Shown: positions 8,795 through 18,342, counted from the first letter of the stretch. The stretch is DNA of 64,000 bases from Candidatus Sericytochromatia bacterium S15B-MN24 CBMW_12 (GCA_002083825.1 DAZV01000045.1:1-64000); one strand, 5' to 3'. Notes: generated from the letters alone by a model not told the origin. Numbers and translations are program-made.

Positions 8795-10342
8795 TCATCC
8801 TTTTGCCGATGTGATCTGGACGCGGTTATTGGCGTCATCGTAGCTCTGTATCAGGTGGCCTTGTTCAAGCGCTTCGAATACCCAGGCCTTGATTTCGTCG
8901 TATTCTGCCGCGCCCCATTCCCGCGCTTCGTCTTCCGCCAGTTCCCACAGCCGTTGCCGGGCGGCTTCCATAAATGACTGAGCTACAAAAGGTTCATCAC
9001 CCAGTTGCCCTAGCCAGGCGGATAGCCACTGGCCAATGTGCGTCTTACGACTTTCAGCGGACTGCAGTACGGAGAGCTCTGTTGGTGCAGACAGTTCGAA
9101 TAATGGCTCCAAGACTTGCTTATCCTCTGCTTCGAAACTCGCTTCGGCCGCTGTATCAGCACCTTCGGTTGGCAGCTGCACGCGCGACAAATCCAATTCG
9201 CCCTTGAACGCCTTCTGGCTCAGGGCTCCATAGAGACTTTCCAGATTGGCAAGGCTTTGTTGATAGTGGGATTTAATTCGGTCGATCCGTTTTGTGATTT
9301 GAGAAAATAGAGTTTGAACGTCCTTCGGTGGCTGAATTACAGTAATTCTCTTGACATCTTTAATATTCACCCTTGGGGCAGCGCCGCCCCCAATCAAGCC
9401 TTGAAGCTTTGTCTTAAATGATCGTGACTCAAGTAAGGCCCATAGGAAATCGGCACTATGATCCGCAGAAACCTTGAAAAGCATTATTCGCTGCCCAAGG
9501 CAGATTGATTCGTTCCCTAAAATTCTCGCCGCATTACCTAGACGGCCGCCTTCTCGTGAATAAACAATATCTCCGATTTGAGGCGCATAGCGTTTGATCC
9601 GCTCCTCAAAGACATCCCGTCCCACATGAAGTGTATTGCTCAAATCCAAGTAGCCATCAACTATGTCCCCAGAGCGCACGCAGAAATAGCCGGTCCTTTC
9701 ACCGCTATAGTCAGGAGTGCTATGTGGGCAATCTACTACTGCTGCGCAAAACTCCTCAATTCCGGCAGTGTCCCACCCCCTCTCATTCCGCACGGGATCG
9801 CCAAACAACTCCATAAAGATACTTTTGAGCAGGTCGTCGAGTTGTTGCAGGTGCTGTTTGCGCCATGCGATCAGGCCTTCTACCTTTCCGAGTAGGTAGG
9901 CAATGCGCTTTTGGTCGTCGAGCGGAGGCAATGGAATTGTGAGCTTCTTAATGCCAGCATTTGTAATGGCAGGTTGTATTGCGCCTGAGCAGAACTTCTC
10001 TTTCTGCCTTTCAAAATAATCTGACTTCAGGTAAATCGATAAATATTGCCCATTGCACTTTTCAATTGGACGAAGCACAGCGAAACCAGTCGAAACAATT
10101 ATGTTAGAGAGAGTCCCATCTATTTCGAGCACCTTCTTTGTGCCCTTCATACGAGCAAACAATACATCGCCAGGGCTAACCGTATTGTCAGCCCGTGATG
10201 GTTTGTCCGCATAGGTGACCTCAACAAAGGAAGTTGTAGCCTCTTGCAGGTCGCCGGTGCTTAAGTAGCGCCTTGTGCCCTCAAATGGTCGGACTCGTGA
10301 GCCGGAAAGAGGCGCTACTTTGAGTAAAGGCTCGTGCTTCAT
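8795..10342 (-). CDS. hsdS: Type I restriction specificity subunit HsdS
   Basis: DNA-recognition subunit of the type I enzyme. The 515-residue product has two target-recognition domains, each followed by a conserved helix. The first ends in IPLPPLDDQKRIAYLLGKVEGL, with the spacer helix QQLDDLLKSIFMELFG after it. The second begins about residue 200 and ends near QKAFKGELDLS. Residues after about 430 form an extra helical, winged-helix-like tail not usual for HsdS (typically 400-450 residues). The start overlaps the hsdM stop by 4 bp (ATGA). The target sequence cannot be read from the protein. Confidence 0.88.
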   Translation of the reverse strand: MKHEPLLKVAPLSGSRVRPFEGTRRYLSTGDLQEATTSFVEVTYADKPSRADNTVSPGDVLFARMKGTKKVLEIDGTLSNIIVSTGFAVLRPIEKCNGQYLSIYLKSDYFERQKEKFCSGAIQPAITNAGIKKLTIPLPPLDDQKRIAYLLGKVEGLIAWRKQHLQQLDDLLKSIFMELFGDPVRNERGWDTAGIEEFCAAVVDCPHSTPDYSGERTGYFCVRSGDIVDGYLDLSNTLHVGRDVFEERIKRYAPQIGDIVYSREGGRLGNAARILGNESICLGQRIMLFKVSADHSADFLWALLESRSFKTKLQGLIGGGAAPRVNIKDVKRITVIQPPKDVQTLFSQITKRIDRIKSHYQQSLANLESLYGALSQKAFKGELDLSRVQLPTEGADTAAEASFEAEDKQVLEPLFELSAPTELSVLQSAESRKTHIGQWLSAWLGQLGDEPFVAQSFMEAARQRLWELAEDEAREWGAAEYDEIKAWVFEALEQGHLIQSYDDANNRVQITSAKG

Positions 10343-12003
10343 CCAACCATCCCCTTAAGCTCTAGCAATTCGCGCACAATTCCGCTTTTTACCTTGGCAA
10401 GGTCAGCGTCTGCCACATCGCCCACTTCCGCCTCAATAAGCCGCTCTATAATGTCGGCGGGTTTGTAATAGACAACCTCTTCAAACACATCCGCTTTGTA
10501 GCGGGAGAGTGATAGGTCGTAGTTGTTCTCTTCGTCCGCAATTTCAGTCCTTGGCACTACAAAGAACTTCTGCGTTCGGTCGGTGTCGGTATTGGGATTG
10601 CGGGCGTGGTACTTGGCAACAATCTCTTGTAAATCGCCAAATCCTTCCTGCTTAGTGCGTTTATCGTCCAGCGAATAGCCATCGCTCTGCATCTCGTAGA
10701 ACCAGACCTGCTCGGTGGCCGGTTGCGTTACCTTCTCCACCGGTCCCCAGACCTTGGTGAAGAGCAGGACGGCAGTACTGACCCCAGCATAAGGCTTGAA
10801 CACGCCGCTGGGCATGGTGATGACAGCCTTGAGGTCGCAGCGCTCCACCAGCATCTGGCGCAGGGTTTTGAACGCGCCTCCGGAGCCGAACAGCACTCCT
10901 TGCGGTACGATTACACAGGCGGTGCCGCCCTTTTTCAGCAGGCGATAGATGTTCTCGACAAAGAGCAGCTCGGACTTGGTGGTGGAGAGGGTGAGATTTT
11001 CGTTAATATCGCCCTTGTCGATGCTGCCAGTAAAGGGCGGGTTAGCCATGATGATGTCGTATTCGGCCTCCTCGTTGTAGCTCTTGCTCAGGGTGTCTTT
11101 ATAGTCGATGTTCGGCTCGTCAACGCCGTGCATCATAAGGTTCATTAGCCCCAGGCGCACCATGGTGCTATCGATGTCGTAGCCGATGAGGGAGGCTTGT
11201 AGGATGGCCTGTGCCTGTTCGGTCAGGCCTGCTGCCACCGAGGTGCGGACAAAACCGTCCTCGTCGGGCAGCAAGTTATTGGCTCCGGCTTTTTTTGCCA
11301 ATTCAGTGACGATGTACTGATAGGCTCCGAGCAGAAAGCCGCCGGACCCACAGGCAGGGTCGGCGATCCGGTGGCCGAGTTGCGGCTGTACCAGATCTGC
11401 CATCAGCTTGATGATGTGACGTGGCGTGCGGAACTGGCCATTCTTGCCGGCGGTGGCGATCTCGGAGAGGAGCATTTCATAGACATCGCCCTGGATGTCC
11501 TGAAAAGCTTGACCTTTCTCCTGCGAATCCTTATCCATAATCTCGAAGATCTCATCGATGGTCTTCACCGCCTCCACCAGCAGCGCTGGTTTGGGGATGA
11601 TAAACACAGCGTTCTTCATGTGGCGCGTGAAGTTGGATTCGGCCCCGTTCATGTCCTTGAGGAAGGGGAAGACCATGGTCTGAACATGCTGGAGCATCTC
11701 CTCGGCCTGCCTATGCTTGAACTCGCTCCAGCGCAGGGTGCGCTTTTCAACGGCATAGTTGTCGGCACCCTCCTTGTCGCGGTGTTCGGGTGGAATCCAC
11801 TGGCCCGCGAACTTGGAGGTGTAGGGCTCATCGGCCCACTCGGCATCGGCCTGCCTTTTCTGGTCCAGCTCATCGAGCCGCTTCATGAAGAGCAGGTAGG
11901 TGATCTGTTCAATGGCGGTGAGCGGGTTTGAGATGCCGCCGGACCAGAACTTGTTCCAGAGCTGGCCGATCTTACTTTTGAGTTCAGGATTATTTTGCAG
12001 CAT
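10339..12003 (-). CDS. hsdM: Type I restriction DNA methyltransferase HsdM
   Basis: N6-adenine methyltransferase subunit that protects host DNA and forms the M2S core with HsdS. The 554-residue product has the N-terminal helical HsdM domain, AdoMet motif I (DPACGSGGF) and catalytic motif IV (ANPPF). The order matches N12-class amino-methyltransferases. It lies 32 bp after hsdR and overlaps hsdS by 4 bp. Length and motifs look intact, so active modification is expected. Confidence 0.93.
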   Translation of the reverse strand: MLQNNPELKSKIGQLWNKFWSGGISNPLTAIEQITYLLFMKRLDELDQKRQADAEWADEPYTSKFAGQWIPPEHRDKEGADNYAVEKRTLRWSEFKHRQAEEMLQHVQTMVFPFLKDMNGAESNFTRHMKNAVFIIPKPALLVEAVKTIDEIFEIMDKDSQEKGQAFQDIQGDVYEMLLSEIATAGKNGQFRTPRHIIKLMADLVQPQLGHRIADPACGSGGFLLGAYQYIVTELAKKAGANNLLPDEDGFVRTSVAAGLTEQAQAILQASLIGYDIDSTMVRLGLMNLMMHGVDEPNIDYKDTLSKSYNEEAEYDIIMANPPFTGSIDKGDINENLTLSTTKSELLFVENIYRLLKKGGTACVIVPQGVLFGSGGAFKTLRQMLVERCDLKAVITMPSGVFKPYAGVSTAVLLFTKVWGPVEKVTQPATEQVWFYEMQSDGYSLDDKRTKQEGFGDLQEIVAKYHARNPNTDTDRTQKFFVVPRTEIADEENNYDLSLSRYKADVFEEVVYYKPADIIERLIEAEVGDVADADLAKVKSGIVRELLELKGMVG

Positions 12004-12035
12004 AGGTTGAATCCTTATGAGTTTATTGCTCGCCG

Positions 12036-14846
12036 TCAGGCCGCCAGGCGCTCGGTGAGCTGCAATATTTCGTTGATCTCCGCCGGGCTGAAGACGCCGC
12101 GTATGCCCTGCGGGTGAATCACCGTGAACGGCATATTGATGAGGTCTTTCTTCTCCACTTTCTCTCGCTCGATGATGAAGCCCTTGAGCAGGTTCAGGAA
12201 TTCCAGCTGGCGGCTGGATAAGTTGCTGTGCTGTTTGATGAACTGGTCAAAGGCCTCGCTGACCGTTTCCGGGAAGCTCTTCAGGAGCTCAATGCCGAGG
12301 ATATGGCGAATAAAGTGGATGAAGCATGCCTTGCGGTTTTTGTAGACCTGACGCAGCAGGTCTTCGGTGATGTGCGGGTGTTCGGCATGGAGCAGTTCGG
12401 CCAGTTCGGTAGCCTCGTCAGGGGAGACTTCCCTGCCATCCTTGATCTTCTGTAAGACGGGATTGTGTGCGATCAGCTCCGCAATCATGGCCTCGACCAT
12501 CTCACGGTAACGGCTGATACTGACCGATTCGTACTGTGGGCCGAATTCAACCCGCTCCTTGTTGTGCAGCACATCGATGAGGTCGAGGTGCACCGGGCCT
12601 TGACCGGTCTGCTGATCCCGGAATTTCATCAGCGGGCCAAGGCGGGCGTTCAACTCGTCGAGGGCGTCTTCAAGCGCGTTGAAATCGCTTTTGGCCCAGT
12701 AGTGGTTGGTCTGGGCGGAGCGAATCAAGTCCTCTTCGGCTTTGATGAAATTGACCGAGAGCGGCAGTTCGCTGATCTGTTCGGCGATACCTTCCTTGAG
12801 GGTTTCGGCCTTTTCCTTTTCCTTGCAGAGCCGGGCGAGTGAATACTCCAACAGGTCGCGCTCAAAGCGCATGGCTTTGAAATCGACCTCCGAGACGGTG
12901 CGGAATAGTGGCTTGATCTCGGTGCGCAGGAATTCCAACTTCTGGTGACTCATGGTGAGCCAAAAGTTTTCCTCTTCGAGACGGGCCAGTGCTGCGGCGG
13001 CCTCCTTAATGATGACGGAGCTTTGCGGCAGCTGGCTGATGTGCTGGTGAAGCTTGGCGATTTCGCGCTCGGCAATCTGCGCCTGACCGAAGTCGACGGC
13101 CTTTTCGATCTTGTCGATCCGCAATCCGACCAGCCGCACCGGCAGTGGCAGCTGGGGCTTTAACTCCTTGCCCTTGGGGTGCAGCTTGAAGTATTCAAAA
13201 TTGTCCCAGCAATCGAGAATCAGGAAGACATCCTTTTCTGGACACCAGGGCTTGGGCTTGCTGGTCTCAAGCAGGCGCGTGCCGCGCCCGATCATCTGCC
13301 AGAACTTGGTGTAGGAGTATACCGGCTTGGCAAAGACGAGATTGACGATCTCGCGCACGTCGATGCCGGTGTCGAGCATATCGACGCTGATGGCAACGCG
13401 AGGCATGTCGTAATTGGTGAACTGGTCGAGCAGGCCGCCCTTGCCGTATACGCGGGGGTCATCGGAGACCAATACCTTCGCCAGCTCGCCCTTATGCTGC
13501 GGGTAGAGCTTGTCAAAGATCTCTTCGAGGCGCCGGGCGTGGGCCTTAGAGGAGCAGAAGAAGATGGTCTTGCCGGGCAGCACCCCGTTGGGGTCCTTGA
13601 TGCATTCCTCCATGAACTCCTTGACGATGAGGGTGTTCGTGCCTTTGTTGATCACCTGCTTTTCAAGCTGCGAGCCCTCAAAGTTGATCTCCTCGATTTC
13701 CTTGCCTTCCAGCAACAGTTTCTTCTGGTCTTCCAGCAAGATGGTGCGCTTGCTGATCCCCTCTATCTGGAAGCGGGTCTGGATCTTCATCACCTGAAAA
13801 CTGCACAGGTAGGGCGGCACGTTGTTTAACGCCTCTTCGAAGGTGAAGGCGAAGGTGGGAATGCCGTCCTCGCAATGGAAAAGCTGGAAGGTGTTGTGGT
13901 CAATGATGTCGGTTGGCGTGGCGGTCAGGCCCAGGGTGATAGTCTTGAAGTAATCCAGCACCTCTTTGTAGGTATTGTAGATGGAGCGGTGGCTTTCATC
14001 GATGACGATAAAATCGAAAAAGTGCGGCGATAGGTGCTGCGACTCGTCCCGGATGATGTTGAGCATAGTGGGATAGGTCGAGACGTAGATGCGACGGTCC
14101 TTGGCGATGAGCTTTTCGGCGACGTTGGGCCAGCGCGGCTCATGGGGCAGGTGCTCCTTGAAGGCGGCCAATGCCTGCTCGCGCAAGGCAATCCGGTCAA
14201 CCAGAAATAGTACCTTTTCGGCATGACCGGCACGCATCAAGGCATCGACCATGGCGATGCAGGTACGGGTCTTGCCGGTACCGGTAGCCATCACTAGCAG
14301 GAAGTCGCGCTTTTTCTGTTCGATGCCTTCCATTACGGCGCGAATAGCCCGGATCTGATAATCGCGGCCTGCAATAGCAGTATTGATCAACTCCTGGGTC
14401 AGGGGCTTGCGGTTGCGGCGGATATATCTAAAGCGCTCCAGGTCGTCACGAGTCGGAAAGCCAACCACCTTGCGCGGCGGGTAGTTGTCCAGATCCCAGA
14501 AATAGATGTCGTGCCCGTTGGTGTAGAAGCAAAACGGAAGCTCGCCGCCCAGTTGCTTCTGGATGCTGTAGCAATACTGCTTGGCCTGTTCGCGGCCGAT
14601 GGCGGCATCTTTGCTCGATTTTTTGGCCTCGACCACGGCCATGGGCTTGCGGTCTTTGCCGAGCAAAACATAGTCGCTGAACTGATGGCCTTCGAAAGGC
14701 GTGTGTGGTGCGGCGACACCCTCCGGAAGCGAGGTCAGGATGTCGAACTCCTCGATGACTTGGGTGGGGTCTTTGACGTTCCAACCCGATTGCGCCAGCT
14801 GGCTATCAATCAATTCCGAGCGGGTTTGGGCCTCAGTCTTTGTCAT
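12036..14846 (-). CDS. hsdR: Type I restriction endonuclease HsdR
   Basis: Motor and nuclease subunit. The 936-residue product begins with a PD-(D/E)XK nuclease (FSDYVLL, then AVVEAKKSS), followed by a superfamily 2 helicase with Walker A (MATGTGKT), DEAH-type box (VIDESH), motif III (GLTATP) and motif VI region (QMIGRGTRL). The C-terminal helical part binds the methyltransferase core. All catalytic residues are visible, so restriction is probably functional. It is the first large gene of the operon, 27 bp after a small XRE gene. Base composition is lower in GC than the flanking chromosome, which suggests acquisition by transfer. Confidence 0.93.
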   Translation of the reverse strand: MTKTEAQTRSELIDSQLAQSGWNVKDPTQVIEEFDILTSLPEGVAAPHTPFEGHQFSDYVLLGKDRKPMAVVEAKKSSKDAAIGREQAKQYCYSIQKQLGGELPFCFYTNGHDIYFWDLDNYPPRKVVGFPTRDDLERFRYIRRNRKPLTQELINTAIAGRDYQIRAIRAVMEGIEQKKRDFLLVMATGTGKTRTCIAMVDALMRAGHAEKVLFLVDRIALREQALAAFKEHLPHEPRWPNVAEKLIAKDRRIYVSTYPTMLNIIRDESQHLSPHFFDFIVIDESHRSIYNTYKEVLDYFKTITLGLTATPTDIIDHNTFQLFHCEDGIPTFAFTFEEALNNVPPYLCSFQVMKIQTRFQIEGISKRTILLEDQKKLLLEGKEIEEINFEGSQLEKQVINKGTNTLIVKEFMEECIKDPNGVLPGKTIFFCSSKAHARRLEEIFDKLYPQHKGELAKVLVSDDPRVYGKGGLLDQFTNYDMPRVAISVDMLDTGIDVREIVNLVFAKPVYSYTKFWQMIGRGTRLLETSKPKPWCPEKDVFLILDCWDNFEYFKLHPKGKELKPQLPLPVRLVGLRIDKIEKAVDFGQAQIAEREIAKLHQHISQLPQSSVIIKEAAAALARLEEENFWLTMSHQKLEFLRTEIKPLFRTVSEVDFKAMRFERDLLEYSLARLCKEKEKAETLKEGIAEQISELPLSVNFIKAEEDLIRSAQTNHYWAKSDFNALEDALDELNARLGPLMKFRDQQTGQGPVHLDLIDVLHNKERVEFGPQYESVSISRYREMVEAMIAELIAHNPVLQKIKDGREVSPDEATELAELLHAEHPHITEDLLRQVYKNRKACFIHFIRHILGIELLKSFPETVSEAFDQFIKQHSNLSSRQLEFLNLLKGFIIEREKVEKKDLINMPFTVIHPQGIRGVFSPAEINEILQLTERLAA

Positions 14847-14873
14847 GCTTCAACTTCCCTGTTTTTCGTCCGC

Positions 14874-15053
14874 TCACAGCACGCTTCTAAACTGAGACCG
14901 GGCGAGCTTGGAGGGAAACGTCATGGCGTTTTCCCAGCGATTGATCGTGGCAAAGCTCGCGCCCAGTTCATGGGCCAGTTTTTCCTGACTGAGCCCCAAT
15001 TGCTGGAGGACGTCTCTTACCATTTCCGCAAAATTTTCCGATGCCCTTGCCAT
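14874..15053 (-). CDS. Small XRE-type HTH regulator upstream of hsdR
   Basis: A 59-residue protein from ATG at 15053: MARASENFAEMVRDVLQQ, then LGLSQEKLAHELGASFATIN and RWENAMTFPS. This is a complete Cro/C1-type helix-turn-helix with little else. It lies 27 bp before hsdR on the same strand and probably starts the operon transcript. XRE proteins in such positions usually repress or time expression of the restriction genes. That role is inferred from position. Confidence 0.7.
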   Translation of the reverse strand: MARASENFAEMVRDVLQQLGLSQEKLAHELGASFATINRWENAMTFPSKLARSQFRSVL

Positions 15054-15092
15054 AACGTTTTGCCTCGAAAGTCTTGGTGTGCCGCTAGTTGA

Positions 15093-15200
15093 TCAGCCGT
15101 GATCCTCGAAGTCCTTGGCCAATTCGTTGAGCGACTTGTCCCCCCTGATGGCCGCCAGAGCCACTAGAGCTTTGAGATCCGGCTTGAATCGTACACTGCA
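15093..15200 (-). pseudogene. IS3-type OrfA remnant
   Basis: A short minus-strand frame reading FKPDLKALVALAAIRGDKSL then NELAKDF, matching the N-terminal helix-turn-helix of IS3/IS911 OrfA proteins. A good ribosome site (GGAGGA) lies upstream, but the start next to it (GTG at 15201) is in a different frame. The remnant ends after about 35 codons. Confidence 0.55.
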
Positions 15201-15260
15201 CGGGCTTCCTCCTTTCCTCGTTTCATTGTCCCACGCCCGGGCGCTACAATCACCTTAATT

Positions 15261-15352
15261 TGGTGTCCAGTTTTTGAGGGGCATTACAAAGTGGGATTGC
15301 CCCGTTTTCATGGACACCCTCCCCGCTATAATGCGGATGAAAGGATGTCCAC
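15261..15352 (+). repeat. IS3-family left terminal region and promoter
   Basis: Begins TGGTGTCCAG, and TGGACACC recurs at about 15310, as in many IS3-family ends. A TATAAT box at 15328-15333 probably serves the orfA that begins at 15353. I could not locate a matching right end. Confidence 0.45.
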
Positions 15353-15649
15353 ATGTCGAAATCACGTCGCAAGTTTACGGACGAGTTCAAGACCGAAGTG
15401 GTCGGCCTGTGCCTCGCAGGCGATCGAAGCGTAGGCCAGGTGGCCCGGGACCTGGGGATCTCGGAGTCGGTGGTCCAGCGGTGGGTTCAGAAGGTCAAGG
15501 CCGCTTCCGGGGCCACCAGCAGCACGGGTAGCTTGGCGGCGGCCGAGCGTGAGGAGCTGAACCGCCTCCGCCAGGAAAACGCCAGGCTGCGGATGGAGCG
15601 CGAAATCCTAAAAAAAGCGGCGGCCTTCTTCGCGAAGGAGAACGCGTGA
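15353..15649 (+). CDS. IS3-family transposase OrfA
   Basis: A 98-residue OrfA with the N-terminal HTH (KFTDEFKTEVVGLCLAG, then SVGQVARDLGISESVVQRWV) and a C-terminal leucine-zipper-like helix ending LRMEREILKKAAAFFAKENA, the usual IS3/IS911 layout. Near the 3' end there is a run of seven A followed by G (about 15610-15617), the classical slippery site for -1 frameshifting into orfB. OrfA is intact, but its partner orfB is destroyed just after the start. Confidence 0.8.
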   Translation: MSKSRRKFTDEFKTEVVGLCLAGDRSVGQVARDLGISESVVQRWVQKVKAASGATSSTGSLAAAEREELNRLRQENARLRMEREILKKAAAFFAKENA

Positions 15650-15705
15650 AGTACGAGTTCATCACATCACACGCAACCATTCCTGCCGAACGATGGAGGA
15701 CCTGA
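15646..15705 (+). pseudogene. IS3-family OrfB, truncated
   Basis: GTG at 15646 overlaps the orfA stop (GTGA) and encodes VKYEFITSH, the standard start of IS3 OrfB, but the frame stops after 19 codons. No integrase core follows. Sequence from 15706 to 15840 has no recognisable transposase, so the element is broken. Confidence 0.6.
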
Positions 15706-15840
15706 TGACCCGCGTCCGTGCCTATATGCAAGCGGCCAGCCCCTTCCCCGGATCCAAGCCCTCGATCTCTCGATTGGCGTCCTGATGTCATGTGTCCCAA
15801 CTCTACGCAACGCTATTTAGCTTAGAGAGGAGTTTTTTGA

Positions 15841-18342
15841 TTAGTCCCTAATACAGCAATTTCCATATTGCCTGCCACTCAAACATGGACAGGGCTCATC
15901 CCGTCTCAAGCTGATCCCAGAAGCCTTAATTTGAGCTCTGATCATCTGCTTTCGCGCTCTAACCTGCTCATCAAGCTCAGGGTCAAAAGTCCATTGCTTT
16001 TCGAAATGTTCAATATGATACCGAGGAGTAGTTTGAGTTCCACCGTCAACAATTGCGGACCATCGGTTGTATCTAAGTTGATACATCTTGTAGCGAACGT
16101 ACCTTGCTACCATTTGCTCCGTAGCTTGTTCGCTCTGCGTGGTAACAAAATATGTAACACCATGCTTTGGGTTGGTTACGGTGATCGAGAAATCGTGGCC
16201 TCGTCCGTCTCGAAGTAGTTTTGCTCTCGTCGATTCAATCCCATTTAGCCAGGCTCGCTGGGTTTCGGAGCTGAATCCCAGGAGTAACACAGTAATGCCC
16301 GTCCAGCCAGGAGATGAATTGTGTTCAAGGTCTCGAATGTGTGCCCAGTAGTCTTCACTAATTGGGAAACGAGGCTTCTCAGCGGTTGCAACTTTGCCCT
16401 CGAGATATCGCATATAGCGGTCGAGATCGTCTGTATATCCGTGAGGTGTGAACGCACTGATATCCCGTAGATTATTTGGCTCAAAATAGAGACCATGCCT
16501 TAAGAAATGCATGAGGAAGTCCAACTCATCCTGCGTTCTAAAAACCTTCAAAGATCCGGCTTGGAGGCGTCGGTCAAGAAATAGAAAAAAGAGTGAAGGG
16601 TCGTCTAGAATTTCCGACACCACCCTTAGATCATTGATAAATACGGACCATACTTTGTTGTTGCCGCTTAGCAAGTTAAGGCTCTTGACGGCCTCAGTCT
16701 GTGTCGCTAGGTGGCCCAGATCTTCAAGCGTTACGTTCAAGAGATAGATATTTCGGCAACGATCCCTGTGAAGGGTCATAACCACGTTCCCTGATTCATC
16801 TTTGAAGATCGCTTCCTTAGTCGACAAAATATAGTTTCTGGTCCTTTCCGCTTGCCTCAAGCCAACTTCCATGATTTCTTCAACGTCCTGTCGGATTGAT
16901 ACCAAGCTACCTCGGCGAGCAGACCGTGATAGCGATCCTGCTTTGGCTTCAACAATCAAAACGTTTCCGTCAAATTCAACAACTGTGTCGGTTTCGACCC
17001 GCTTCTTGTCTGATTCGCCGACGGGCACGTCATAGTAGAGGTTTGAGTGAATCGCGCTGGCAGGAAGTAATCTGGCAATATGCTCGATGGCCAAGCGTTC
17101 GAGCGTATTGCCTCTCATTTTCAAATACTTGTTTTGGTAGTAGTCCACATCTGCCGCAAGCCATGACTCAACAATAGAGATTAGATTGCGGTGAAGTACC
17201 GGGATTGAGAAACAGAAATAGGAGCCATTCAGCTTGTAGAGTGGCCGTTCGTAAATGATAGAGTCATTGGTGGGCCACCCGGGAGCTTTCTCAAACGACA
17301 GGAATGCAGTGTTTTCGCCTGGACCTGATGAAAGAGCATTAAGGAGCAGATCTGTAATGAGTTGTGTTTCGTGAACCTCATAAATGGTTGGCGAATGTAT
17401 GGCTTCAACCATTCGATCATATTCATCGATTTCTGCACGTATCCCATCTACCTGCAAAAACGCTCCATATAGGGCATCCATTTCTGCATCATCAGGGTCG
17501 CCTGCAAAGTCATAGAATGCCTTATTAAGCTTGATGTTTTGCTTTGCTAGCAGTTGGAACTGGTCGTTAACCTTATCTGTAATTTGTTGCTCCATCTCCT
17601 GACTGGCATCGAGAATTTGGCATGAAGTCAAACCAACGTGGCGCTGCAGGTATTGGTCGTGTGGCTCGAACAAGGCAATAAACAGATCCCGCTGATGCTG
17701 CTCGAAGGATGAGCCTCGCACAAGTATGAATCGCAGGAGCGAGAGGTATCTTATTTCTTCTTCGTCGAGGGAACGTTTACCTTCGGCAGCCTCCGAACCA
17801 AAATAGCCTAGAACGTTGAAGAATAGCCGTTCGATTTTTTCCAGCAGGTCTTCAGCAACGTCAAGTGGAGGCGGTGGAAGTTGCTCAGAGGTTGGCAGCG
17901 CAGTAGCGATGCTTAGCACATACTCCAGATAAGGCTCCAATGGCTTGGAGGTGGACTCTTTGAAAGTCTCTGGATCACCAAAGAGTTGAGAGGCAATCGC
18001 GGCAACAAGGTGTGTAGGCGAGTATTGCCTTAGAACATCAGTAATGGCCTGAATTTGGCTTTCGATGTCTGCCTTATGTTCTGCTCGATGTTTCCTTATT
18101 CGCTTAAGGTCGGCAGGAGTTGGCACTTGAATTGGCAAGTTGCCATTGCCCTGTACAAACAGTCCTTCACCTGGAAACGTTGTTGGTTGCTTAGTTCCAA
18201 AATAGGCAGTTGGCAAGCCAGACTTTTTCCTTAGGTATGCCTCACGCTTTCGTTCTAGAAGGAGCCGTTTCTCTTTCCTAGCTCGCCTGTGTCGTTCTGC
18301 CCTTTTTTCATTCGTGGCTCGTCCAGGCTTTCTTTTGGACAT
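15841..18342 (-). CDS. Large PD-(D/E)XK-like and SEC-C protein, candidate defence nuclease
   Basis: An 833-residue protein I do not recognise as a named family. The N-terminus (1-40) is very basic. The middle is helical. Around 450-467 there is E-x-D452 followed by VLIVEAKA (E465-x-K467), the pattern of a NERD or PD-(D/E)XK nuclease core. The C-terminus (818-830) is a SEC-C zinc motif: C-x-C, eight residues, C-C. The gene stands alone with its own flanks, is clearly lower in GC than the chromosome, and lies at the edge of the restriction island, so a defence role is plausible. It is separated from hsdR by IS3 debris and is not in the same transcript. No signal peptide or membrane segment is seen. 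Confidence 0.55.
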   Translation of the reverse strand: MSKRKPGRATNEKRAERHRRARKEKRLLLERKREAYLRKKSGLPTAYFGTKQPTTFPGEGLFVQGNGNLPIQVPTPADLKRIRKHRAEHKADIESQIQAITDVLRQYSPTHLVAAIASQLFGDPETFKESTSKPLEPYLEYVLSIATALPTSEQLPPPPLDVAEDLLEKIERLFFNVLGYFGSEAAEGKRSLDEEEIRYLSLLRFILVRGSSFEQHQRDLFIALFEPHDQYLQRHVGLTSCQILDASQEMEQQITDKVNDQFQLLAKQNIKLNKAFYDFAGDPDDAEMDALYGAFLQVDGIRAEIDEYDRMVEAIHSPTIYEVHETQLITDLLLNALSSGPGENTAFLSFEKAPGWPTNDSIIYERPLYKLNGSYFCFSIPVLHRNLISIVESWLAADVDYYQNKYLKMRGNTLERLAIEHIARLLPASAIHSNLYYDVPVGESDKKRVETDTVVEFDGNVLIVEAKAGSLSRSARRGSLVSIRQDVEEIMEVGLRQAERTRNYILSTKEAIFKDESGNVVMTLHRDRCRNIYLLNVTLEDLGHLATQTEAVKSLNLLSGNNKVWSVFINDLRVVSEILDDPSLFFLFLDRRLQAGSLKVFRTQDELDFLMHFLRHGLYFEPNNLRDISAFTPHGYTDDLDRYMRYLEGKVATAEKPRFPISEDYWAHIRDLEHNSSPGWTGITVLLLGFSSETQRAWLNGIESTRAKLLRDGRGHDFSITVTNPKHGVTYFVTTQSEQATEQMVARYVRYKMYQLRYNRWSAIVDGGTQTTPRYHIEHFEKQWTFDPELDEQVRARKQMIRAQIKASGISLRRDEPCPCLSGRQYGNCCIRD

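Noticed and set aside
15353-15840. Functional IS3 element
   Set aside because: OrfA and the slippery A-run are intact, but orfB stops after 19 codons and no right end was found.
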